Assembly: GCA_038049695.1 (NCBI GenBank)
Contig: CP142452.1
Span: 95,425,501 to 95,489,500, forward strand
Source of the DNA: Cinnamomum chago
Lineage: Eukaryota > Streptophyta > Magnoliopsida > Laurales > Lauraceae
DNA: 64,000 nucleotides
Reading direction: 5' to 3'
This document shows, piece by piece, positions 49,973 to 62,400 of this stretch (the first letter of the stretch is position 1; every line of letters begins with the position of its first letter). Under the pieces are notes generated by a model. The model worked only from the letters and a program-made list of their open reading frames with translations, was not told the origin of the DNA and ran no database searches. A program made the position numbers and the translations under genes.

Positions 49973-50345
49973 TAGGGTCGTAAATGGATCCCATTTTGTT
50001 ATTATTGGATGTTTTCACCCGTTAAAAATTTGATCTGGATTTTTATTTAGAACCTAATAAGTAAATGGGTCTAGATTCCGGTCCAATTCCATCTTATTTA
50101 GGACCCATGGACCGACATATTACCTCAATTTTTAAAAATCTCTCCTAAAAATCATGTTTTTTAATATCATTCTCTATCTAGATCCGGACCCAGATCCAAA
50201 CTCGTCTCATATATGATTCTGGTTCCGGTTCTGAAGCCAAGAACCCGATTCTAAAACGGTTCTAAATCCGATTCCACGTTCTTCTTAACGGTTCTGATTC
50301 ATGATCCACCATAGACCCGGACCGAAACTGACTCATTTATGAGAT
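49973..50345. mobile_element. Non-autonomous hAT-like element (copy 3)
   Basis: Left end TAGGGTCGTAAATGGATCC. Right end ACTCATTTATGAG is a decayed complement. The subterminal region repeats GGTTCNGATTC / CCGGTTCTGAA and GACCCGGACC words as in copy 1. No transposase. The right boundary is approximate. Confidence 0.5.
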
Positions 50346-53300
50346 TTGGAAGTATGGAGTTGTTTGCTTAGCTCCTTTCACATTTCATATCTTTCTTGAC
50401 AGAGATAAAATAACACCAGCACCCTTTTTAATTTCTTTTTGATTGGACATATGCAGTGAAATTTGTTTTATACACATAGATCAATTCAATTTTGTAAATC
50501 ATTATCAGTTTGAGTATAATAAAATCGACGCTACTAAATATTTAATAAGAGATAAGTAATTGTGAATGACTTGGATTGAGCAAAGGTGAACCTAATATTG
50601 ACTTAAGATAAATCAATTCATGCATGGGCATCTATGGTTATTTTTATTCTCCTTGGACTAAAAAAGTTTCTACACTAAATAAGAATCCCACCTTCAATCC
50701 TTACAATCATTCAAGGCCCATTATATGGTACTTTCTCTTCTCCAATCCTTTCCAATGGCGGTTTTATTTTCTTTCTTCAAGCTAACACATGCAACACTGT
50801 TGGAATCCACGATTTGAGCCCACTAATTTAAATTACTAACCATTTTCAGTTTTTGGTTTTACTAAGTTTATGTTGGATTCAATTTTAGTAAACTCAATCA
50901 AATAAGACTCTTGTTGGCTAATTTGAGGGAATTAATGAAACTTATCTTTATTAGATTTCTTTGATGGGAAGAAATCTCCCTATGGCTTATATATATATAT
51001 ATTTATATGGTTTTCCGATCCTCTTTCTTAACCTACAGGATCTTAATGGATATTGTTAGACGTGAGTGGTCCTCATGACCACATATACAACAGTTATGAG
51101 AGCAAAAGTATACAACAAATGCACAAATGACTACCATCGTTTACACTTGCATAGATCACTTACTTGGTTTTTATCCCATTTTGTCGACCTATGAATTTAA
51201 TTACCACTACCTTGTTTCTCCTATAACTGATAATAAACACATGACTCGTAACTCAGTTACCCATCCAAAATGTGTGTACTCCCCATTTATGTTCGAAGTG
51301 AATTACTTGCACTTGGTTTATGAGGCTCCAAATCTGCCCTCATGTAATTTAATGACACATCCTAATGCTAGAATTCTGTGGTGATTTCCAATGAGGTATG
51401 AGTCCAGCTTCCTAAGGCCCATTCTCATTCTCCTATAATCTAGCACCAAGCCCACTTTCAGCCTCATCAAACCTTTATCCACCATTGAATTGAATCTCGA
51501 AGAAATGTATAGTTAAAAGATAATTAACTTTTAAGGCTATTAAATAAAGGGCTTGGAAGATCTGACGGGGCTACTCATTTGTCTTTTCCTTTTTTTTGTT
51601 GACCCATATCCATTAGGAGATATTCTCATTTACCACCCCCACTTATCAGTAGGCATATAAATGGGGCCCATGAGCTAGACAGCATAAGACCAATGTGCAG
51701 CTGCTTGTAGGAGAACATCAGCCTTCATTCTAAGGGGCTAGCTAAAGGTTAGGTTCCAGGTTTGTTTATCACTTGAACTCTTCACCAACCCTTTGAACTT
51801 ACTAACAACCAAATGATTAGGGAATTGGATCACATTCCACTTTCAATACTTCAATTATATGACCTACTCCAACTGCCATGCAAACCATGCCCCACATCTG
51901 ATGATGTACACCATCCATGCTTGCAATCTAATCCTATGAGTCCAATCAGTGGCCCAGACACTAGCACATAAAATTAAACCAAACAAATTGAGCGGCCCAT
52001 CTAATTAGATGATTGATTTGGTAGACAGGGGATCAGAATATTCATCATGCACTGTGGTATGATATTTGTGGGGCTATCTATCTCCACTGTACGTATGTGA
52101 TTTAAGTTAACATTAGAGATATATGATTAGTGATTTGTTATTTCCATTGTTGTTAGCTTTGGGGTCATGGGGTGGTTAGGTTTGTGAGGCCTTCCCACCA
52201 AACTATTATAGAAGATTTTATTATGGGTTCAAATAAGTATTGTCCTATTGGGGTTGGTGGTTAGGTTTTGCCTGGACTTTTGTTGTCAGTGAGTTTGGAG
52301 TTGGTGTGCTGCTTTCACACCAAATTTTATTCAATCCTTTCTGAAGGATCTTTTAGATAGCTCCACAACAATATTGTTCCTCTGCCATAAAAGTGTGCAT
52401 CACATCAACTCTAATTGCTTATAATCATGGGAGTTGTTCTGATTGGATGAACAACCTACACGCTACGGTTCATGAAGAAGCAAAGGTCAAGCTTGCAAAA
52501 TAATGGCATCTGGCGACATGAGAAGCATGTTGTGTGGCCCAGAATTCTCAGCTTTCATCAAGACATTGACAGAGTCTCTTTTCCAATCACAGTAGAATTT
52601 CATTTACAAGATGTCTTTGTACAAAGCATTTGGAAGAGTTAAAACAATGCAAGGCTTTAGACATTCATTAAAACGTTTGGTAGCTAACTTAAAAGCAATC
52701 AAATAGTAGGTCCATTAAATGGGTGGTTAGGGGACAAACAGGACTAGCATGATCAGTTGACCATGAATATTAAAGCATTGTGATTTTGCAGTGATGATTG
52801 GGATTTGGAAAGGGCAAAAAAAAAAACATCTCAAATAATAAGCAAAGGACAATGGCAACACCAGTGCCACAAAATATCCAAATATCCGCAATATTTTGAG
52901 AATATGTTCACATTCAATATTCTGAAAATAACAATAACGTCATAGATTTATATGACATCTTAGAGTAAATTTTCAGAAAAATATCAATAACCTCTTTAAT
53001 TTAAACTGCCTAAACTAAATGCATCCGGCCATACCGTCATCTCATCCAAATTAATTTGAATCAAATTAGGACACACTTTCAGATTGATCAGATCAGATGC
53101 TTCAACACCGAATAAAGATTTAAGAGAGTGAATCATATATTAGGCAAAATACATTACTGTGATGCCTGATCACTTTACTCCCAGACGAGATAATTTTGGC
53201 AAAATTTGAATATAGTGAAGAGAACTATTGGTTTCAAACTTTCAATTTAAGAAGGGAACCCTCATAGGCTGGATTTATAAAGTGTTTGGAATCGCTGGAT

Positions 53301-53761
53301 CCCCACACTTCCAGTGAGGGGGAGAAGTGAAACTCTATAGTAGGGCCCACTTTATAGAAATCCATGAACAAAATTTTTAAAACACATAAATTTTATAGGT
53401 TTTTTTTTTTTCCGATGGTGTGAGTATCCTTTTTAGGCCTTTGACCCAACCAATCTAATCCCACAGGTAAACCTTGGGCAAGTTTCAAACACATGGCTTG
53501 GAGAGCAAAATCATACTTTATACCACTCCAACTCTCAGATGGTTATATGTAATATTCAATTATGCCTTTCATACATGCTCAATCTTTCAATTGGCTCAAT
53601 TCTTTCTTTATTCTTTTTTTAATAATAGACTTAACTCCGACTGAAGTAAATGTGACAATATCTAATTCAATTGTTTTCAACTATTGAAGATATTAATAAG
53701 TGAACGCCTCTATCACATTTCACTTCTCTCATTTGTGACACTCAAAAGATCCAAATTCTCA
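50346..53761. other. Intergenic, no gene recognised
   Basis: 3.4 kb of AT-rich DNA. Short frames only (an 85-codon plus-strand frame at 51127-51384 has no domain). A short TA run near 50990. No clear repeat ends seen. Confidence 0.4.
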
Positions 53762-54099
53762 AAGGCTTTGACTTATTCCCGAGTTGAAAGAGTCAAATCC
53801 CATAGTGAACCCATAGTGGAGCCTACCCGTTGAATTCAAAATAAATGCCCTTACAATATATAATGCCTCTCTAAATTTTATCTCAACTGGAGTTGGTCCT
53901 GTAATAAAATTGACAATATGCTAAAAAGAAATTATTAACGAATATGCATTTTATAATATTTTTTTTTTTTTTTAGGAAATCATCAATCTCACCGTGAGAC
54001 CAATTTTTATTGGGACATCTATTTTGATGGGCTCCAATATGGATTTTTAACTTCCTCAACTTAGGATTGGACGGATTTATCCAAGTCAAAGCCTGTCTT
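53762..54099. mobile_element. MITE-like element A (GGCTTTGACTT ends)
   Basis: Left end AAGGCTTTGACTTATTCCCG (about 53762) and right end CCAAGTCAAAGCCT (about 54085-54098) are inverted. The left arm continues GAGTTGAAAGAGTCAAATCCC, resembling the arms of the next element at 54410-54722. No coding frame. Confidence 0.5.
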
Positions 54100-54409
54100 T
54101 AGATCCATGCTTTGTGGACCCCGCACGTGTTTCCAGCATTTTACTAAATACGCGACTCTATATACGCTGAACGTATCATTTTGACTTTTGACAGAGACAT
54201 GCTTCGCATTTATCACGCTGTTATTCCGGTCAGTACAATACAAAGCTTAGAGGGGGGCACATCCGACATTTCCCTAGCACCATCCACATAAAATATATAT
54301 AAAAAAAAAGGAGAACGTCCATCACACCTGGGCCCAGTTTACTTAAAAATCAAGCGTGCCAGATTTAATGACCCTGCGCATGGCTTTTTGTGAGAGCTTG
54401 TGATAATTT

Positions 54410-54722
54410 GAGTCTTACCTGAAGAAATCCCAAGTTAAAAAGGAGTGGAACTTTATAATAAAACTTACTATTGGAATTTCAACCGTTTAAAATAAATTCC
54501 CTCAAGGAGTTGGGTAGTCTCAAATTTTACGTTTAATTAAACACGATAATAAACGTGTAAGATAGTTTTTATCACAATTTTTACAAAACCCGATTGGAAA
54601 AACTCATATTGATGCAAACTTTAAGCGTACCGATATGGTTAGATGATATTTATTTTGATCATTTGGCTTTCAACTGGTGAAGTTCTACTCCTTTAACACG
54701 GGATTTCTCCAGGTTAAAGCCT
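54410..54722. mobile_element. MITE-like element B (same family)
   Basis: Inverted arms: AGTCTTACCTGAAGAAATCC (left, about 54412, continuing into AAGTTAAAAAGGAGTGGAACTT) and the counterpart at about 54680-54722 (AAGTTCTACTCCTTTAACAC, then GGGATTTCTCCAGGTTAAAGCC) pair over about 40 bases with few mismatches. It shares termini with element A, so two copies of one family lie close together. Confidence 0.65.
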
Positions 54723-54732
54723 ATCAGGGGAC

Positions 54733-54804
54733 CCTTTTCAATGGTACGTTCTATAGGGATCACTTAAACCTTTTCAATGATACGTTCTATAGGGACTGCT
54801 TAAA
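54733..54804. repeat. Tandem duplication, 36-bp unit
   Basis: Two adjacent units, CCTTTTCAATGGTACGTTCT... (54733) and CCTTTTCAATGATACGTTCT... (54769), with few differences. Confidence 0.8.
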
Positions 54805-55960
54805 AGATTTCGCTTGGGAGGAATAGGTAAAATGCTTCAGTAGGATCACTTGTGAACATCTTAACCTTTGAAAATAATTATCTTCATGTATGAGTCCTTT
54901 ATCTAAGATAGGATAAGATAACTTTTATATTTAAAATACTTGTAAAATGGATGGTTTTCTCTTGTGATCTTGAATGCCGTGCATTGGTTTCATTCATCAT
55001 GTCGGGCCCGATAAAATTAAGAGGGGTGCCACCTTTGGTGACGGTCCGGATATACCTTCCTGCTGGAGCGCATGCGCAAGAAAAAACTTCTCTTATAAGA
55101 TATAGAAACTTAATAATCCGAACCACTCAAATTCAAACATACAAATATGCTTGATCACTCGCTTATCCATAATTTCTTTACTAGTTGACAAATCTATAAT
55201 GTCCAGTCATAAACAAAATTTGATATTGGATTTGTGGCAAACATAAAGTTTGACTCTAAAATCCGCTTTTACTATGTTCTTTTGCTCATTCATTATCTTA
55301 AAACTTTTCACCACTGTCAAGGCTTTTTTTACCTTTCTTTAATAAAATCTCTAGAAGGATTTTGGAGGGAAAATGGAAAAAAAAAAAAAGAATAGATGCT
55401 TTTGAACAAGTTTGCAACTGCCACTTGTACAGGATAAGATCAATTTTCCCTTCAATCACAATCACACCAGCCAACTATACCTCAATTTGAAGGTTGTCCA
55501 TCAGAATACAAATCATGAGAGTGATGGGAGGTTTCTTTCATTTGTTTTTAGGCATTTTAAGGGCACTCAATCGATGAAAACAACGTAAAGACAGCAATAA
55601 GAAGAGAAAATTAGAAAACAACAGTCAAGGAAGGCAGTTTCATGACCCGTTATTACCCTTTATTGGGAAGTCATACATTGAAATGCTAAGCCTATGCTCA
55701 GCATCTCTATTTCCAACATCTATTTCTCTAAAATGAAAAGAGATTTGAAAAATAAAGGTGTTTGGCACACAATTCTACCCTCTACCCACTTGAGAGAATC
55801 AGAAGCAAATCCTCTCAAAATGTAAGTTCCATTTTGGGGCTTGCGAAAATAAGAGCATTAGCATCTTTTTTTTATGGCTCTCTTGGAATAAGAGTAGAGA
55901 TACCAAACAAGGCACTTGCATTCTGACTTAGATTACTCGTTTTTACCTATAATATTTATG
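54805..55960. other. Intergenic, no gene recognised
   Basis: AT-rich with homopolymer runs; no gene, RNA or complete repeat recognised before the MITE at 55961. Confidence 0.35.
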
Positions 55961-56141
55961 AGGAGATGCTCCTATGAAAGATATCTCTCACCTTAAATGA
56001 GAAATTAGGTGGAGGCCCTCACATCCATATCCAATGCCAATAACTTAAATGTGAGGAGCCCTCACCACTATCTTAAATATGAGGGGCCCCACCACTATCT
56101 CTCATATAAGGTGAGAGATATCTCTCATATGAATATCTCCC
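55961..56141. mobile_element. Mutator-type MITE with 9-bp target duplication
   Basis: A 181-bp element with inverted ends AGGAGATGCTCCTATGAAAG... and ...CATATGAATATCTCCC, sharing GATATCTCTCACCTT in both arms, and flanked by a perfect ATATTTATG duplication (55952-55960 and 56142-56150). The core carries the family signature CCCTCACATCCATATCCAAT and AACTTAAATGTGAGG. It is the best-preserved copy in the window. Confidence 0.82.
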
Positions 56142-56150
56142 ATATTTATG

Positions 56151-57257
56151 AGTATGTATCATCTCTCGCAACTTTTATACGAAACCGCATAATAAACTTT
56201 TAGTGCTCCATCGTGGGGTCCATAGAGAGATAATCCGAACCGAACAAGATGAATCACATCCCCTCTATAACCTAATTCTCAAGTGAATGTTAAGTAAGAT
56301 GAATCACATCTCTTCATGGCCCCGCGAGAAAGTTTTAGGAATTTATTATACGATTCCATGTAATTGCTGCTGACTGAGGACCCGGACTCAATATTAAATA
56401 CCCTTTTGATGGAGTACATTAAAATGACTAGGAAGACCCCAAGACTTTGTTCTTGTAGATGTTCATGTTTATTTGAAATATTACATAACTACTCTATAAC
56501 TCGAGCTCAACCCATGTGCTTGTCTCCTATCAGCATCTGATTACAATGTGATCATATTAAATTCACATAGAAATTTTAACATACAATAAAAAAAAAAAAA
56601 CAACTGATAGAGAGATTGCACAGATATGGTGTGATTGTATTTGTACCACCAGTAAATAGAATTTTGAGAACTTGACATGGACATTTTGTCCTACATGCCC
56701 ACATATTGTGTCCAATTGGCTCCCAGTGACCATGGTTAAGTGGGTGATTCAAACATAGTAATCCAGCTCATTCTACACTGTCTACAGTAAGCACGTGGCT
56801 TCCAATGCTAGGGATGGTGCCCTTGCACATCAAAAGTGGGCCCCATTTTCTTTGTGCAAAAGACAGTCGGTTCTCACTGGATCATAGCTCAATTACTGTT
56901 CAAAGAAGTAGAATCACAACATACAGCATAGATCCTTTTTTTTACTTGTTCTTTCCCAACTTCCAGCATAGTTTGTTGAGACCTAGATTAATTATAATGG
57001 ATTAAACTTTGGAAACAGTGGATTACAGCATAGACCCTGTTTAACAGAAACCGCCTCTTCTGATGCAGGACATCAGGAAAACCTTGTGTCTGCCACTCCA
57101 GCAATGCCTCCATTGCAAGGCTTTACATGTTCTACATGTGACAATGAAATAAAATTCTTTCCTAATCTTCTACTGCATGAGGCATGTCAATGGGCCAGGT
57201 CGAAGTTAGACAAGCCCAGTCACTTTAGTATCAGATTAAAAATCAAACTGGATCCTT
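56151..57257. other. Intergenic DNA
   Basis: No gene supported. A frame near 57086-57220 encodes FTCSTCDNEI..LLLHEAC, which looks finger-like but has no supporting context. Confidence 0.3.
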
Positions 57258-57586
57258 CTTTTTTTGTCAGATTGGTCTGCTGGCAAGGAGTGATATTGTG
57301 AACCTAAAGACCAGGGATCAATTCCTGGACATGTATGTGATACACCACTCAACCATGGGTGTGTTGGCGTTAAATAGTATGTCAATCTAATAAGTCTATA
57401 GATATGTTTATGTACTCTGTGTCGGCCGAGCAAGAAACTGATTCATTTCAGCCATATCAGTGATATAGATCGACATATTGGCCGTAGCCGCATGATCTCA
57501 CTTTGAGCTATAAAAAAGTGCAGTTTCGAACCTACAATCTCCGAGTGAAAACCATGGTCGTAGGCCAACTGAGCTACCCCTTAGCG
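57258..57586 (-). mobile_element. tRNA-derived SINE (copy 2, possibly composite)
   Basis: On the minus strand the head reads GGGGTAGCTCAGTTGGCCTA, with an A box at 57565-57576 and a B box GGTTCGAAACT at 57522-57532, spaced as in a tRNA but with poor cloverleaf pairing. The body runs to an A-run (T-run on plus) at about 57258-57266. A second tRNA-like motif pair (TGGTTGAGTGG, then GGAATTGATCCC) lies at about 57300-57360, suggesting a composite or two joined SINEs. Confidence 0.6.
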
Positions 57587-59450
57587 TTATCTTTAGGATA
57601 GGATGAGTATCTGATGAGAGTGTGGAATGAGTGAAATTATGAGTTGAGCAGCCATATGAGACAGAGTATGACCACGGCACAAAAGGGGGTTGACACAACC
57701 CCAATATTCTGTTCGGACCATTGTTAAAACCATGGGGTACTGAATACCATTACATGTATGATAACACCCACCACAGTACCCACACAGTTTTTAACACATC
57801 CAATTCTTACAATTTCTTCAAGTTAATTAAAAAAAAAACCTACAAGGAAAAAACTGAAATTGTCAAAATATATAGTTACTTGAATAAAATTCTTGGTTAA
57901 CGCTTCACAAAATTGTTGTCAAACAAAGATTTCAGTTAATGTATGAACTTATTTAAGGAGAAAAGGTATAAATTGAAAGGGCATGATGAACCAGACTTGA
58001 CTTGTCCGAACTTTGAGAGGCTTTATTATAGTTCCAATTATCTGATAAAAAACTTGGGTCGGGGTCAGTTCATGCTTGATCATGATTGATATGGGTGCAA
58101 TTCATTTACAGCTTAAAACCTATAGGAATCTTCAGTAACCACTTCCCTTTGACCAAACAAAACTACCTTGATCCAATCAGAGAGCTCATAAAAAGCATAA
58201 TCAATCACCTTAGGCCCATTTGGATCCTTGAAACTGCACTGCACCCAGTATACCTGCAACTTTGTTTACATGTAATGGGGTTACTGCAAAGCACAAAATA
58301 GTCATAGGAAACTCAGGTTATTCAAACACATGAATCCTGGTTTTTGTGTAACACTGTAACGGAGTTACTTGCACTCACGCATACAGCATACTTGAACAGG
58401 CCCTTGAATGCTCGTGAACAGAGTAGACCCTCGTGTGAAACTCTGAAACTAGAGTCTTCTCTAGGAGGGTGCCTTATTTAAGATGAAGGTTCATGGAACA
58501 GGGAAAAAGTCCAAGAAACATAAACCGTTCACTATTCAAGCGACTACACCTACCAGATTGCAAATTTAGAAGTGCTTGCTCCCACATTGATTAAACAGAA
58601 GACAAATTCAAAACCCACAAACACAAGATTCACAAAGTTTCACAGACCTGTTTTCATAACCAGTGAAGCATCTTAAAAACATTTCCTTGGTAAATGGAAT
58701 TGTCTCGGAAAGGCTTGCGTCGGTGATGCCAAGATTTTTTTCCAATCTGCTCTGTACACAAATTTTCTTCATTTTGGTGCACCCCTTTCCCACACCCGCA
58801 TGAAAATGAAGTTTTGCAGCGTGCAAAATCGGAGTGTTACACGAACAAGCCCTTAATAAAATATATTACTCACCCGTTGGAAACCGATGACAAGCGTCTT
58901 TACAAGACTTTGTAAGAAAATGAAAACGTTGACAGGGCATTAAAGTAATGAAGGAAAGGATCATTTTAAGAATATGTCAGAAAGTAGAACCATAGGTTTA
59001 CAAACAGTTGCATTGGCTATTCTTTCCATGGCAGCAACTAAAAAAGAAAACAATTGCCTCGCCATAAGGTCATAAACAGTGCCAAACTAAGATTGGGAGT
59101 GCAACAAAAAAAAAAAAAAAAAAAACTGAAGCAGCATAATTTCCTAAACAATCAAGCATGCAGAATAGAGGAACAATAAATTTTAATGGAAAATTTTGGT
59201 TTTAGTTTACTGTTACACTAGTGAACAGGAATTACTGTTAGATTACATTTTGATATAAATGAATTAGTTCTCTTATAACAAGAGAAATGAAGGCTGTTTG
59301 TTGTCTTTGATCTAAACTTCGATCATATCAACAGTAACAGAACTTCATGATGGGATTAGTAAACAATCAAGAAAACACATTTTTATAGCCACCAAGGAAG
59401 CATTATGGTTGCAGTGCAGCCTTTATTGCCATTGCTGATGATCTCTAAAA
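57587..59450. other. Region 3' of the bHLH gene
   Basis: The part next to 59450 should hold the bHLH 3' UTR. A weak MITE-like pair of ends (GGCCCATTTGGAT at 58212, TTGAACAGGCCC near 58395-58402) is visible. No other gene recognised; the minus-strand frame at 58608-58826 has no known domain. Confidence 0.35.
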
Positions 59451-62400
59451 TCATGTTGCTCTTTCAAAGCCACTACCAACCTGCATATGCAGCCACTCTG
59501 GTGGAGATCCCTGGCCATAATCTCTCGTTGCTTGTGATGTGAATGGCATGACAGCAGTGTCAAATGTTTGCAGACCAAACTGAAACATCAAAATACCTTG
59601 TTAAATGGCTTATATAAAAATGTTACTGGGACACTTTAAAATGAGTTCCATACACATGAATTAACACTTCAATATTCTGAAGTGAAATGACCAATAAATA
59701 CCAGCTGCCATATCCGGGTTACATAGTTATACATCAAAAAGAAACCTCAATCAAACCAAAAGTAAAGAAAACAAAACAAGTAAAGATGATAAGTGGTGAG
59801 AAGGGATGAGAGAAGAGTCACATAGCCAACCCCAAATGGATGGAATAAACATTCAATGATGACTTTACATTGATGACAAGTAGCACAATGTCCACAGTAT
59901 GGGGGATATCTCAGTTGGATCACAGTTTCATCCTGCCCTCAAGTGACAAGCATCTAGAGTTTCACAATGTGCTTGATGAACATGCCACCAAAACAAGATT
60001 TTCTATTTAAAATAGGTCACTCGTACATGAATAAGATACTTCGGGTGGAATTTCCTGCAGGAGAATCAAATTAACAAATGAAAAAGGGTACCGTTGGTAG
60101 TCCTTGAATAGGTAGGAAAGTTGGGACCTGCTCATTTCATAAGGAATTTAGTGCTTCAGGCATTAACACCACCAATTTCCAATAGGAGTCCATATATCCA
60201 AAATACGTGGACTACTGACCTCTTTCCAAAAAGATAATTGTTTTACAGCTTCTCCTATTTGTTTGTCAGATTCCTTGCAGTCAATCGATGACTTTATCTG
60301 ACAAATAAATTAAAATTCAAGACATAGTTGGAGCTAGGAAAAAAAAAGGATACAGAAGATGAAAACAATAGACAGATAGCAAGCAGAAAGATTAAAAACC
60401 TAAAAGCAATGAAATCTCCATAATATATTATTTTCAATCTCTATCTCCCTCCCTCACTTGACATCTAGACTTGTACATGGATGGAATTCAGAAAAGGTTG
60501 TAGAATACTTATTAGCCAGTGCATCATATACAATAGAGCAAACAAATCAGTACGACATTCGGAAGTGTTTGATCTAAAATACCTGTTTGTGATAGACATT
60601 TACAAGGTCGATCTGGAGATTTTAAGAGGTTTGGCAATAAGGATCATGTTTGGGACATGAAGGACTACTTAGCGACTAGCACTTGGCTGTGGAAGGCAAA
60701 ATTGCAGTTCACAAGAGCTTAGGGAAAGGAGCTCCCCTGCACATAAAAGTAAGTTTTACAGTTGTCTGCAGAATAAATCATGTCGGAAGAGTCGTTCAAG
60801 AATTTTGGCACATGGAAATCAGATGCAGTGTGAACCATTGTAGGTTCCTCCACCATATAGTTACATCAAAGCCCATTTGATAGATGTTCTTTCCTCCCTC
60901 CTGAGAATGTGGATTCAATGAAGCTGAAATAAGAGGCCCACTTAAACGGCCTTTTCATCATGACTTCTTCATATGCACCACACAGTGTGTTCAGGGGGTG
61001 CTATTCAGAGGACCTCTTCCTCTTCCTCTGACGATTACCCATGAAGCAAAGTAAATTGAGTGGAGAACGCAAGGGATATGCCAAGAATTTTGAATGGGTA
61101 TATGACAGAGGCACAATATAGCAGCAGCAAAGGCGGTGAGGGGGGACAGAGGCCTCCAGAAGGAGATCTTAGAGGATGAAGCCCTCTCAGCTGCGGTATG
61201 CGACGAGGATTTTCCTCCCCAATGGGAAAGGAGAATGAGCACAGAATGGGGAACGTGTTTGAGTCAGACCGGAAGTGTTACAGGAATAGCACGAGGCTCA
61301 GAGCTGCTTGCACAGGCTCGTTGCATGGTTTTAAAAATTGTTCAACTTGGACTTGGCAACTACCAAGTCGAGTCGCCTCTGGTTCACCTGTCACTGATTC
61401 CGTTGAAAAATTGGCAAAATTGACTTTTCTTTACCAATTTCACGTTGTGGGAAGATGTAGGAGGTTTTAAGGCCCCTTTCCACTGATTTTGGAAAATTAG
61501 AATCCCATTTTTTAAGATATTAGCATTCAAAGATCTGTAGTGCTATTCATCTGACTCAGTAAAAACCAAATGCGGCTGCTTATTACTTAAATTCTGCTTA
61601 ATGGTCAAAACACATGTAACTTAAAAATTAGATTCATAGGATGCAATTTTCTAAAGAAATAAAACCTATCTAAGGATTTGGTTCAGGATCGATTGAAATA
61701 GAGAAACGAAATTTGTGTAGTCAACCCCAACATAGTTGGGACAAGGCTTTGATGATGATAGGATGCAATTTTCTATCTTTCAACAATTTTTTAATATCAT
61801 TTTTACAGAATTTAAGGGTTCTTGGGCTCCAGGGTGGGCAACTTGGCTGAGCCGACTCGACTCAACAGGGACCTAGCCGCCCTGTGAGTCATATTTTTTA
61901 AAACTTGGCTGGTTATGCCCAAGACCTGGCAATTCAGATCAGGTTAGATGGTTGGTGGTATAGCAGTGTTGGTCAGAGGTTGCAACTTGCAATCAATAAG
62001 CATGTTGCACAGGTGCTGCTAAGCGGGTAGAAGATGATAACTGTCTGAGTATGTAGGTACAGTGGTGGACATAATTGGAAAAGGGCTTTTGCAAGTATAA
62101 AGATGAAATGATGGTGGCATAAAGACCATCAAATTGACGACTTATGCACACAACTTAAATGCACAATGCGAGCATTTGTCATCCATCTTAAATCACATAT
62201 GGATAAATTTTCAAATGAATTATAAGTGGACCACCTTGATGGCCACCTATATCATCCAACTAACTCACAATCGGTCCTGCTTTCCTATTGAGTTTGCACA
62301 CACCCCAAATGAGTGATGTTCCCCTGCAAGAATTCCAGACACTGCATATATAATGGACCAGCTCAATGGCCCCTTTAGATACATGTCATGCCAATCAGCA

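Noticed and set aside
57086-57220. Frame with FTCSTCDNEI..LLLHEAC resembling a zinc finger
   Set aside because: Cys/His spacing fits no finger family I can name, and no other exons or promoter are visible.
57495-57590. Genuine tRNA gene on the minus strand
   Set aside because: The pol III boxes are present but acceptor and anticodon stems do not pair well, and the sequence continues into a SINE body shared in its head with 25241.
59815-59875. CCAACCCCAAATGG..GATGAC as a third RTE LINE tail
   Set aside because: Only a few bases match the tail, with no coding end before it and no target duplication.
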